From: Mycolicibacterium goodii
Lineage (GTDB): Bacteria; Actinomycetota; Actinomycetes; Mycobacteriales; Mycobacteriaceae
Assembly: GCF_001187505.1 (NCBI RefSeq)
Contig: NZ_CP012150.1
Coordinates: forward strand, 992,001 to 1,056,000
DNA: 64,000 bases
Direction of reading: 5' to 3'
The notes beneath the pieces are model-generated. The model did not search any database. It had not been told where the DNA came from and saw only the letters and a program-made list of their open reading frames with translations. Shown here in pieces: positions 21,766 through 29,333 of this stretch. The position numbers were made by a program, and so were the translations under genes. Position 1 is the stretch's first letter; each line of letters opens with the position of its first letter.

Positions 21766-22622
21766 CGCAGCCACCTCGCGGTGCGCCGCATCATCGCGTT
21801 GTAGGCGAACATCACCACCGCGACCACCACGATCATCTCCAGGGCGAGGGCGTAGGCGAACCCGGACTGTCCCATCACCACTTCACTGGTGAGCGCGGCC
21901 CGGATCAGCAGCGGCACGATCGGGCTGCCCTGGCTGACCAGGGCGGCCGCGGTGGCATAGGCGGCAAATGCGTTGGCGAACAACAACAACGCCGAGCCCA
22001 GGAACGCAGGCATCAACAGCGGCACCGCGACCTCGCGCAGGTACTGCCAGCTCGACGCGCCCAGGCTCACCGCGGCCTCGCGCCACTGTTCGCGCAGCCC
22101 CTCCAGCGCCGGGATGAACACGATCACCATGAGCGGGATCTGGAAGTAGGTGTACACCAGGGTCAGCCCGGCCAGGCCGTACAGCCAGCCCGAACCCGCG
22201 AGGTCCCAGCCGAACAGTTGCCGGACCCACAACGTCAGCACGCCGTTGAGCCCGATCGTCGCGAGGAACGCGAATGCCAGCGCCACCCCACCGAACTGCG
22301 CCAGCACACTGCACAGCGCCAGCACCGCGCGCCGCAGCATCGACGTCGGTGGGCTGCTGACGATCAGCCAGGCCAGCGCCGCACCGGCCACCGCACCGAG
22401 CAGTGCGGTGCCCGCCGACAGGATCACGCTCTTGCCCAGCGCCGTCAGGGCAGACCCGGTGAACAACGCGAAGATGCGTTCCATCGAGAAGGAACCGTCG
22501 GCGAAGAACGCCATGACGATCACCGTGACCGTCGGCACGATCAGGAACACCGTCACCACCGCCACGAACGGCAGCAGCGGCAACGCGTCCCTGATCTGCC
22601 GACCCAGGGTGCGGCCCGACAT
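21762..22622 (-). CDS. ABC importer permease (PotB-like)
   Basis: 286 residues from the ATG at 22622. Six membrane segments with the EAA loop ALEGLREQWREAAVSLGASSWQYLREVAVPLL. First permease of the importer; begins eight bases after the lipoprotein stop and overlaps the next permease (ATGA). Confidence 0.86.
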   Translation of the reverse strand: MSGRTLGRQIRDALPLLPFVAVVTVFLIVPTVTVIVMAFFADGSFSMERIFALFTGSALTALGKSVILSAGTALLGAVAGAALAWLIVSSPPTSMLRRAVLALCSVLAQFGGVALAFAFLATIGLNGVLTLWVRQLFGWDLAGSGWLYGLAGLTLVYTYFQIPLMVIVFIPALEGLREQWREAAVSLGASSWQYLREVAVPLLMPAFLGSALLLFANAFAAYATAAALVSQGSPIVPLLIRAALTSEVVMGQSGFAYALALEMIVVVAVVMFAYNAMMRRTARWLR

Positions 22623-22630
22623 GGATGGTG

Positions 22631-23782
22631 TCAGCCGATCGCCTTGGCCCAGTTGTCGGCCAGATACTTGGTGGCCGCCTCGGTCTGCTCCTGGGTGGGG
22701 ACGGTCACCGGCCCGTGGACGACCGGCAGGTCGGCGAACGCGGCCTTGTCCTCGGTGCCCGCGGCGGTCATCGCGTCGGCGCGCACCGGGCGGACACCGC
22801 CTGCGGCGTAGAGGTTCTGGCCCTCGTCGCTGAACAGGAACTCCTGCCACAGCCGGGCGGCCGCCGGATGCGGGGCCTCGGAGTTGATCGCCTGGTAGTA
22901 GTAGCCCGCGACGGCGGCGTTCTCCGGCACCAGCACCTGCCAGCTGGGCACCTTCTTGCTCTCGGTGGCGTTGAGGTAGTTCCAGTCGATCACCACCGGC
23001 GTCTGGCCGGACTCGATGGTGGCGGGCGTCGGGTCGACCGGCAGGAAGTTGCCCGCCTGCTTGAGCTTCGAGAAGAACTCGACGCCGGGCGCGATGTCGT
23101 CGGCGGATCCGCCCTGCGCGACCGCCACCATCAGCACGCCCGAGAACCCGGCACCGGCCTGGGTGGGATCGCCATTGAGCGCGACCTTGCCCCGGTACTC
23201 GGGCTTGAGCAGATCGTCGACGCTGGTCACCGGCGGAACCTTGGAGGTGTCGAAGCCGATGGACATGTAGCCGCCGTAGTCGTTGACCCACTTGCCGTCG
23301 GCGTCCTTGTATTCCGCCGGGATGTCGTCGAACGTCGCCACCTTGTACGGGGCGAACATCGACGTGTTCGCCAGCGCCACCGACTGTCCGAGATCGAACA
23401 CGTCGGGCGCGGTGCTCTTGCCCTTCTGCTGGTTGGCCGCGTTGATCTCATCCTGGCTCGACGCGTCGGGTTGGGCCGAGTTCACCTTGATCCCGTACTT
23501 GTCGGAGAACGCCTTGATGAGCGCGCCGTAGTTCGCCCAATCCGGCGGCAGCGCAATCACGTTGAGTTCACCTTCGGCCTTGGCCGCCTCGACCAGCTTG
23601 TCCATCCCGCCGAAGTCGGCCGCCGAGGTCGCCTCGGACACCTTGACGCCGCTCTCGGTGTCACCGCCGCTGGACTCCTTCTCCGGTGGCGCGCAGGCCG
23701 CAAGGGCTGCGACAACCAGAGCCGATGCCGCGAGGGCCGTGGCTCTGGGAAGGATCCGATGTGCGGTCGGGAAAATGATCAT
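22631..23782 (-). CDS. Extracellular solute-binding lipoprotein of the ABC importer
   Basis: 383 residues from the ATG that gives MIIFPTAHRILPR and a signal peptide ending in the lipobox LAAC at about residue 27; the longer frame has no signal at its end. The mature part is a class F/spermidine-iron type binding fold: AKAEGELNVIALPPDWANYGALIKAFSDKYGIKVNSA, DVFDLGQSVALANTSMFAPYKV and a C-lobe with PHPAAARLWQEFLFSDEGQNLY, a phrase typical of ferric/polyamine and AEP binding proteins. The substrate cannot be fixed by eye. It begins the operon. Confidence 0.86.
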   Translation of the reverse strand: MIIFPTAHRILPRATALAASALVVAALAACAPPEKESSGGDTESGVKVSEATSAADFGGMDKLVEAAKAEGELNVIALPPDWANYGALIKAFSDKYGIKVNSAQPDASSQDEINAANQQKGKSTAPDVFDLGQSVALANTSMFAPYKVATFDDIPAEYKDADGKWVNDYGGYMSIGFDTSKVPPVTSVDDLLKPEYRGKVALNGDPTQAGAGFSGVLMVAVAQGGSADDIAPGVEFFSKLKQAGNFLPVDPTPATIESGQTPVVIDWNYLNATESKKVPSWQVLVPENAAVAGYYYQAINSEAPHPAAARLWQEFLFSDEGQNLYAAGGVRPVRADAMTAAGTEDKAAFADLPVVHGPVTVPTQEQTEAATKYLADNWAKAIG

Positions 23783-24013
23783 GGACAGAACCTTCCGATG
23801 GTCAGGAGGCGTCGCGGTGGCGCCCCGGTTACCGAAGCTCATCGCCAACCGGTCACCTGCGTGAACGAATCCGCCGCACAGCGGCCGCATCGTTCTCGCC
23901 AGGCGCATCGCACACTATCGTGACCTCGCCAAACTCGCTGCCTGTTCGGACCCAATCGGGTTGTGCGGGCCTTGTCGCGCATTTCCCCAGGTCGCCCCGC
24001 TAACATCAACAAG

Positions 24014-24520
24014 ATGTCCGAACGCGAAGCCGGGGGAAGCTTCGATTATCTGTGGGAAGAACTCAAACCTCCCCCGGTGCCCGAGCAGAACGGGTTCGAC
24101 GCGTTCGACGACAACACCTGGGACTTCAAACCCGCACCCGTGCCGTGGTACCGGACCAGGGGCGCCGCCGTCGCGCTGGCCGCGGCGGGCCTGGCGGCCG
24201 CCGCGATCGTGGTGTCGCTCGTGCTGCTGTTGTTGCGGGACACCTCGCCGGTCGACGACGAGGACGGGCCGACCACGTCGGTGACCCCGACGACGACGGC
24301 CACTATCGCGCCGTCGCCCTCGTTGCGCGTCGGGGTGCCCCCCGCCGCGCCGCCACCGCCGCCTCCGCCGACGCAGGAGGAGGCGCCGAGGCAGCCGGCG
24401 TACCGCCCGCCGCAACGGCAGCGGGAGCCCACCAGGAAACCCGAGATCGGCGTGACCCGCACGCCGGTGACCCGCTCCCCGATCAGCGTCGCGCCACAGC
24501 AGCGGGCGCCCCGGAACTGA
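24014..24520 (+). CDS. Single-pass membrane protein with proline-rich outer tail
   Basis: 168 residues from the ATG at 24014. The cytosolic part (1-55) is acidic with two WD-x-K/W stretches, then a membrane helix at about 58-80 ([22 protein letters not shown]), then a low-complexity tail rich in Pro, Thr, Gln and Arg including a run of eight prolines. Such proteins are common in mycobacterial envelopes; no function is known. It diverges from the importer operon. Confidence 0.7.
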   Translation: MSEREAGGSFDYLWEELKPPPVPEQNGFDAFDDNTWDFKPAPVPWYRTRGAAVALAAAGLAAAAIVVSLVLLLLRDTSPVDDEDGPTTSVTPTTTATIAPSPSLRVGVPPAAPPPPPPPTQEEAPRQPAYRPPQRQREPTRKPEIGVTRTPVTRSPISVAPQQRAPRN

Positions 24521-24537
24521 GCGCCTACGCTGGGGGG

Positions 24538-24966
24538 ATGGCGGGATTGGACGCAGTGACGGCTTTCGCGAACGCTCCGCTGGCGGTCCTGTCGACCTTG
24601 AACGCCGACGGCGCACCGCATCTGGTTCCGGTGGTGTTCGCGGTGCACGTCCCGCAGGTCGACGGTGAGCCCGTCCGGATCTACACCGCGGTGGACGCCA
24701 AACGAAAGACCACCAGGAAGCTGCGCAGGCTGGCCAACATCGACCGCGACGCGCGGGTGAGCCTGCTGGTCGATCACTACTGCGACGACTGGACGCAGCT
24801 GTGGTGGGTGCGCGCCGACGGTCTGGCGACCACGCACCACAGCGGCGACGAGATGGCCACCGGCTACGCCCTGCTGCGCGCGAAATACCACCAGTACGAG
24901 CGGGTCTCGCTGGACGGCCCGGTGGTCTCGATCGAGGTCACCCGGTGGGCGTCCTGGCAGGCCTGA
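24538..24966 (+). CDS. PPOX-class split-barrel enzyme, probably F420-dependent (Rv0121-like)
   Basis: 142 residues. [30 protein letters not shown] start (here [11 protein letters not shown]), the basic [14 protein letters not shown] that binds cofactor phosphate, and [22 protein letters not shown] are the pattern of the small PPOX-class F420-dependent proteins. The substrate is unknown. TACGCT at 24526-24531 lies six bases before the ATG at 24538, so a leaderless start is likely. In M. tuberculosis the likely counterpart adjoins the EF-G2 gene, as is nearly so here (29334). Confidence 0.8.
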   Translation: MAGLDAVTAFANAPLAVLSTLNADGAPHLVPVVFAVHVPQVDGEPVRIYTAVDAKRKTTRKLRRLANIDRDARVSLLVDHYCDDWTQLWWVRADGLATTHHSGDEMATGYALLRAKYHQYERVSLDGPVVSIEVTRWASWQA

Positions 24967-24993
24967 GCAGGCACCGCGGGACGCCGCTCTTTC

Positions 24994-25148
24994 ACTGACT
25001 CGACTCAGTTTTGCACTTCCGTTCTGCTCGCGGGCACGCTACCGTGCAGAGCGGAGAACACGGACAGTCATCGGAAACTCGCAGGCACCATCCGGTTGAC
25101 CGGACGCGCGCCAACCGCATCTGCGCCTTCCGAAACTGACTTGAGTCA
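24994..25148 (+). promoter_or_regulatory. Two related palindromes upstream of the COX3-like operon
   Basis: ACTGACTCGACTCAGT (24994-25009) and TGACTTGAGTCA (25137-25148) are both dyads with the half-site TGA(C/G)T. They lie about 130 bases apart in the gap before the operon that starts at 25162, with a possible -10 TACCGT at 25040-25045 between them. They could be operators for the TetR coded at the end of the operon; this is inference. Confidence 0.5.
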
Positions 25149-25161
25149 TGCCGAACAGACG

Positions 25162-25929
25162 ATGTCGGAGGTATCGGTGCAGATCCTCGACGAGGCCAGG
25201 GACCTGCCCGAGGCCGGGAACATCAAGGCGCAGTGGGTCAGTCTGTGGACGGGCCCGGCGGTCGGGCTGGTGCTGCTGGTGGCGTTCGTGGCGTTTCCCG
25301 GTTTCCGGCCGCCGATGCCACCGGACCTCTCGGCCGACCAGGTGGCCGCGTTCTATGCCGAGCACACCGCATGGATGCGGTTCTCCCAGGTCACGTTCAA
25401 TCTGTGCGGGATCCTGATGCTGCCGTTCTTCATGGTGATCGCCGTGCAGATGAAGCGGATGGCCAATCAGACCCACGTCCTTGCCTACTGCTATCTGACG
25501 GCGGTGGTCAGCGGTGCCACCACGTTCGCGCTGTCGAACATCCTGTTCCTGGTCGCCGCGTTCCGCCCTGACCGCGATCCCGAACTGGTGCTGCTGCTCA
25601 ACGATCTGGCCTGGATCGTGTTCATCGCGCCGATCGGCATGGTGGTGAGCGGGTTCGTGATGCTCGCGCTCGCAATTCATTTCGATCACAAGGGCTCCGG
25701 TGAACCGATCCTGCCCCGATGGGTGGGCCACTTCTCGGTGGTCACCGCGGTGGTGATGGTCCCGGCGGCGGGTGCCGCCGTGGTCCACACCGGCCCGCTG
25801 GCGTGGGACGGTTTCCTGTCGTTCTGGGTGCGCAACGGGGCTTTCGCGGTGTTCGTGGTGGTGATGTTCTTCGTGCTGCGGCGCGCGGTCATCCGTCAGG
25901 CCGTCGCCGAGGACGTGGCGCCACGATGA
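25162..25929 (+). CDS. Polytopic membrane protein, paralogue of the next gene
   Basis: About 255 residues from the ATG at 25162; a TTG at 25096 would extend it by 22 residues and neither has a strong ribosome site. Six hydrophobic segments are visible. Landmarks shared with the following protein at 25926 are MKRM, the segment after YxY/YCY..., FRxDRxP and the ending GxxFVxxF, so the two arose by duplication. It opens an operon with COX3-like and COX4-like genes, so a role beside an oxygen or alkane/steroid oxidation chain is possible. No family recognised. Confidence 0.7.
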   Translation: MSEVSVQILDEARDLPEAGNIKAQWVSLWTGPAVGLVLLVAFVAFPGFRPPMPPDLSADQVAAFYAEHTAWMRFSQVTFNLCGILMLPFFMVIAVQMKRMANQTHVLAYCYLTAVVSGATTFALSNILFLVAAFRPDRDPELVLLLNDLAWIVFIAPIGMVVSGFVMLALAIHFDHKGSGEPILPRWVGHFSVVTAVVMVPAAGAAVVHTGPLAWDGFLSFWVRNGAFAVFVVVMFFVLRRAVIRQAVAEDVAPR

Positions 25930-26672
25930 GCGCACTTGCGCCCGGGCCGGTCGACGCACCGTCGCGACCCCGGCGCGGGAAACCCGACGTGGTGTTGATG
26001 ACATGGTTCTTCCCGGCGTGGTACACGGCCTTCGGCGTGATCATCTGCCTGATGGCGCGCGTCACGCCGCCGCCGCGCCCGGACGTCACCGCCGAGGACA
26101 AGGTCGCGTTCTTCGTCGCGAACGGCCCGACCATCGAGATCGGCTTCTGCCTGCTGCTGGTCCTGCTGGGCGGTGCGGCCCTCACCAACGGCCTGGTCGC
26201 GTATCACATGAAGCGGATGTCGGTCGGTTCGGTGTTCGCCTACGGCTACATCGGCGGCATGGCGGTCGGGGCACTGCCCGGTTTCCTGCTCGTGGCGGTG
26301 TGTTTCCTCACCGCGACGTTCCGCGCCGACCGCAACCCCGGGCAGATCAGCCTGCTCTACGACCTCGGCATGCTGTCCTACAACGGCTCGCTTGGCTGTT
26401 TCTCGGCCGCCTACCTGGTCCTGGCGCTGGCGATCCTCTACGACCGCAACGAAGTCTTCCCGAAATGGTTTGCCTACGTGTCGATCTGGCAGATCATCAC
26501 CGAGGTGATCGCGACCCAGATGTTCCTGTTCCACTCGGGGCCGTTCGCGTGGAATGGTTCGCTGGCGTTCTGGTGGGCGGTGGTGGTGTTCTGCGTCTGG
26601 CTCAGCGCACTGATCGTGCTGCTCAAGCAGGCCGCCGAACGCCAGGCGCCCGACGAGCCGGCACTGGACTGA
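25926..26672 (+). CDS. Polytopic membrane protein, second paralogue
   Basis: 248 residues, ATG overlapping the previous stop (ATGA). After a Pro/Arg-rich start come six hydrophobic segments; AYHMKRMSVGSVFAYGYIGG aligns with AVQMKRMANQTHVLAYCYLT of the preceding protein, and TFRADRNPGQISLLYDL with AFRPDRDPELVLLLNDL. Pairing of two paralogues suggests a heterodimer in the membrane. Function unknown. Confidence 0.7.
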   Translation: MSALAPGPVDAPSRPRRGKPDVVLMTWFFPAWYTAFGVIICLMARVTPPPRPDVTAEDKVAFFVANGPTIEIGFCLLLVLLGGAALTNGLVAYHMKRMSVGSVFAYGYIGGMAVGALPGFLLVAVCFLTATFRADRNPGQISLLYDLGMLSYNGSLGCFSAAYLVLALAILYDRNEVFPKWFAYVSIWQIITEVIATQMFLFHSGPFAWNGSLAFWWAVVVFCVWLSALIVLLKQAAERQAPDEPALD

Positions 26673-26691
26673 CTGCAACAGAGGCTTTTTC

Positions 26692-27267
26692 GTGACCACA
26701 ACCGAGGACAGCACAACCCCGTCGGACCACGCGCACCTGCCCGGCGACGGCCACATGTGGGTCATGGTCCTCGGCGATCTGGTGATCTTCGCCGGCTACT
26801 TCGTCATCTTCATGATCTACCGGACCACGAACCCCGACGAGTTCCTGCGGGCCCAACAGCATCTCGCGATCAACATCGGGGTGCTCAACACCGTGGTGCT
26901 GCTGAGCAGTTCGTGGTTCATCGCCCGCGCGGTCCTGACCGCCCGCGCGGGCCGGCACGCCACCGCGGTGCGGCATGTCTTCGCGGGCGGGGCGCTCGGC
27001 GTGGTGTTCATGGTGATCAAGGGTTACGAGTGGTTCACCAAAATCCATGCCGGACAGACGAACTCCGAGATGTTCTTCTCCTTCTACTACGTGATCACCG
27101 GTGTGCACCTGGTTCACGTGCTCATCGGGCTGATCGTGCTGGGCGTCCTGGTCCGGGAACTGCGGACCCGCGCCCGGGCGTCACTGGTGGAATCCGGCGC
27201 GGTCTACTGGCACATGGTCGACCTGCTCTGGGTCGTCATCTTCGGCCTGCTCTACGTGATGAGGTGA
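26692..27267 (+). CDS. Cytochrome c oxidase subunit III-family protein (NorE-like)
   Basis: 191 residues, shorter than true subunit III (CtaE), with five membrane segments rather than seven. Family marks are HMWVMVLGDLVIFAGYFVIFMIYR at the start, the Glu in KGYEWF, and the end HMVDLLWVVIFGLLYVMR, which is the standard COX3 closing helix. No catalytic subunit I lies near. Short orphan proteins of this kind (NorE type) occur beside nitric-oxide reductase or mono-oxygenase genes. Role is uncertain. Confidence 0.82.
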   Translation: MTTTEDSTTPSDHAHLPGDGHMWVMVLGDLVIFAGYFVIFMIYRTTNPDEFLRAQQHLAINIGVLNTVVLLSSSWFIARAVLTARAGRHATAVRHVFAGGALGVVFMVIKGYEWFTKIHAGQTNSEMFFSFYYVITGVHLVHVLIGLIVLGVLVRELRTRARASLVESGAVYWHMVDLLWVVIFGLLYVMR

Positions 27268-27268
27268 C

Positions 27269-27562
27269 ATGAACACACAAACCCGCACCGTTGGGGAGAA
27301 CACCCGCAGCATCACCTGGGCCTGGCTCGCGCTGACCGCGATCACCATCGGATCCTGGTGGCTCGCACCGGCTCACATCACCGGCACCGTCCGGGCCGGC
27401 ACCGCGATCACCGCGCTGGTGCTGGCCCTCACCCTCGTCAAGTGCCGCCTGATCTTCCGGCATTTCATGGAGGTGAGCACCGCGCCCCGGTGGCTGCGGC
27501 ACGCCACCGATGCGTGGCTTGTCGTGCTGGTGGTCTCGGTGTTCGTGATCTACCTGTGCTGA
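27269..27562 (+). CDS. Prokaryotic cytochrome oxidase subunit IV-like protein
   Basis: 97 residues, three membrane segments: WAWLALTAITIGSWWLA, TAITALVLALTLVKCRLIFRHFMEV and the closing DAWLVVLVVSVFVIYL. The VKxRLIFRHFMEV phrase is typical of the COX4_pro family that accompanies NorE-like subunits. It begins one base after the subunit III stop, so the two are co-translated. No haem-copper subunit is present in the window. Confidence 0.78.
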   Translation: MNTQTRTVGENTRSITWAWLALTAITIGSWWLAPAHITGTVRAGTAITALVLALTLVKCRLIFRHFMEVSTAPRWLRHATDAWLVVLVVSVFVIYLC

Positions 27563-27596
27563 TCTGCGGCTGGTCTTGCGTCGTATCGTGGTGGCG

Positions 27597-28202
27597 ATGA
27601 ACGATGCGCCGCGCAAGCAGCCGCGCCAGCGCCGGTCCATGGAGACCGTCGAGGTGGTGCTGGAGGCCGCCGCGCAGGTGTTCAACCGTGAGGGACTCGC
27701 CGCCACCACCAATCGCATCGCCGAGCGCGCCGGGGTGTCCGTCGGCTCGATCTACCAGTACTTCCCCAACAAATACGCACTGCTCAATGCGCTGGCGCAG
27801 CGGCACGTCAAGCAGGCCTCCGAGCGACTCGAGCTGGTGTTCGCCGAACTGCGCTGCCAGCCAACGGCATTCGACCAGACCATGCGGTCGATCCTGGAGG
27901 CCGTCGTCGACCTGCATCACGACCGCCCCGGTCTGCACCGGCTGCTGCACCGGGTGGCGGTGCCCCGCGACGATCAACTCGCGGCGATGCAGCAGTTCGA
28001 GAACCGGCTCGCCGAGGAGGTCGCGTTCCACCTCGAGCGGTGCGGCCGGGCCGACGGTCCCGACGACGCGCTGGCCACAGCCAATACCGTGGTGCACGCG
28101 GTCGACGCGCACCTGCACCGCGTGCTGGCCCGGCGTGCGGTCACCCGGCAGGCCGCGACCGACGAGCTTGCCGACCTGGTCGAGCGGTTACTGCGCCCCT
28201 GA
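27597..28202 (+). CDS. TetR-family regulator, probable controller of the COX3-like operon
   Basis: 201 residues from the ATG at 27597; TATCGT at 27584-27589 is seven bases upstream, so it may also be transcribed separately as a leaderless message. HTH: METVEVVLEAAAQVFNREG then TTNRIAERAGVSVGSIYQYFPNKYALLNAL. The ligand domain is of the common C-terminal TetR type with LHRVAVPRDD. It overlaps the convergent hydrolase by 15 bases. Confidence 0.85.
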   Translation: MNDAPRKQPRQRRSMETVEVVLEAAAQVFNREGLAATTNRIAERAGVSVGSIYQYFPNKYALLNALAQRHVKQASERLELVFAELRCQPTAFDQTMRSILEAVVDLHHDRPGLHRLLHRVAVPRDDQLAAMQQFENRLAEEVAFHLERCGRADGPDDALATANTVVHAVDAHLHRVLARRAVTRQAATDELADLVERLLRP

Positions 28203-29144
28203 CCCGAGAACGTCGGCGCGGACGGCGCGCAGCGCCGCCACCAGTTGGCTCAACCCGGGCTCCTCGATCGGGTAGTGACCGCAGTTCTGCAGCATCACCA
28301 TCCGCGTGGGCGCCGAGATGCGGTCCAGGAAACGGATACTCAGCGCCGGGGGCGTCCACTCGTCGGCGCCGGGGTGCACAAGCGTCACCGGCGCGGCGTC
28401 GAACCGTTCCGGCTCGGTGTGGTCGAAGTTCATCCAGCTGCCGAGGAACCCCAGCGGGATGTGCACCCCGCCACCGCGGGTGTCGCGCAACACCAGCCGG
28501 GTCAATTCCGGGTTTCCGCTCATCGCGGTCATCTTCACCAGCCACCGGATCGGCATCCGCAGCCCACCCGGCTCCCGGCCCACCGATCGGAGCACTCCCG
28601 GCGCCACCCGGCCGAGCGCAGGCACGCGGGCCGCCGCCGCGCGGGCCGCCGGGTCGGCCGGGTCGAGCAGACACGTCGCCACCACATGGGCGACCTGCCC
28701 GGTGCGTGCGGCGACCTCATAGGCGAGCAGTCCGCCCATGCTCGCCCCGAACACCACGAGGGGGCGGTCGTCGTTCGCGCATTCGCGGCGCACCAGATCG
28801 CCGACGCACTCGACCCAGTCCTGGTAGCGCACCCGCCCCGGGTGCGGCACGCGGGTGTGCCCGTACAGCGGCAGGTCCGGCACCGACACCTCAGCGCCTT
28901 CGGCGGCCGCGAGCGCGGCGATCGGCCACAGCGCCGCCGCATGCCCGCCCGCGCCGTGCAGCACCAGCACCCTCATGCGGCTGCCAGGGGTTCCCGCCCG
29001 CAGGATGTGCACGTCATGTCCCCGCCACGACCACCACGTCGAGGACGGTGCGATGCCGTCGGCGCGCAGCCCGGCGGGCAGAAACGCCGCGTATCGGGAT
29101 GCGTCTTCACGGACGTCCTGCACGACGTCGATCACGGAATCCAT
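28188..29144 (-). CDS. Alpha/beta-hydrolase
   Basis: 318 residues. VLVLHGAGGHAA is the oxyanion loop, VFGASMGGLLAYEVA carries the nucleophile Ser in G-x-S-x-G, and NCGHYPIEEPG carries the catalytic His near residue 290; a likely acid is Asp in HPGADEWTP. No signal peptide. Residues 1-45 are an extra N-terminal segment. The substrate is unknown; the fold also covers haloperoxidases and C-C hydrolases. Confidence 0.85.
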   Translation of the reverse strand: MDSVIDVVQDVREDASRYAAFLPAGLRADGIAPSSTWWSWRGHDVHILRAGTPGSRMRVLVLHGAGGHAAALWPIAALAAAEGAEVSVPDLPLYGHTRVPHPGRVRYQDWVECVGDLVRRECANDDRPLVVFGASMGGLLAYEVAARTGQVAHVVATCLLDPADPAARAAAARVPALGRVAPGVLRSVGREPGGLRMPIRWLVKMTAMSGNPELTRLVLRDTRGGGVHIPLGFLGSWMNFDHTEPERFDAAPVTLVHPGADEWTPPALSIRFLDRISAPTRMVMLQNCGHYPIEEPGLSQLVAALRAVRADVLGSGAQ

Positions 29145-29333
29145 ATCGCCAGCCTCCGTCGCGCCTGGTCATCCGACAACTCGCATTCGGTGGCGCAAAA
29201 CCGCCGGTGAGGGGGCTGCCACGGTCACCTGCTCAGGTTCTGAAGGGACTTGTGCTGCAGGTCACATCGGGGAATGGTGGAAACAGGCCCGTGGGCAGCA
29301 ACGTGGCGCCCGCGAGGGACCAGGAGGACAGCT

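Noticed and set aside
24052..24966. 304-codon plus frame joining the proline-rich protein and PPOX genes
   Set aside because: It is an out-of-frame run through the first gene that happens to enter the PPOX frame; the ATG at 24538 has its own -10.
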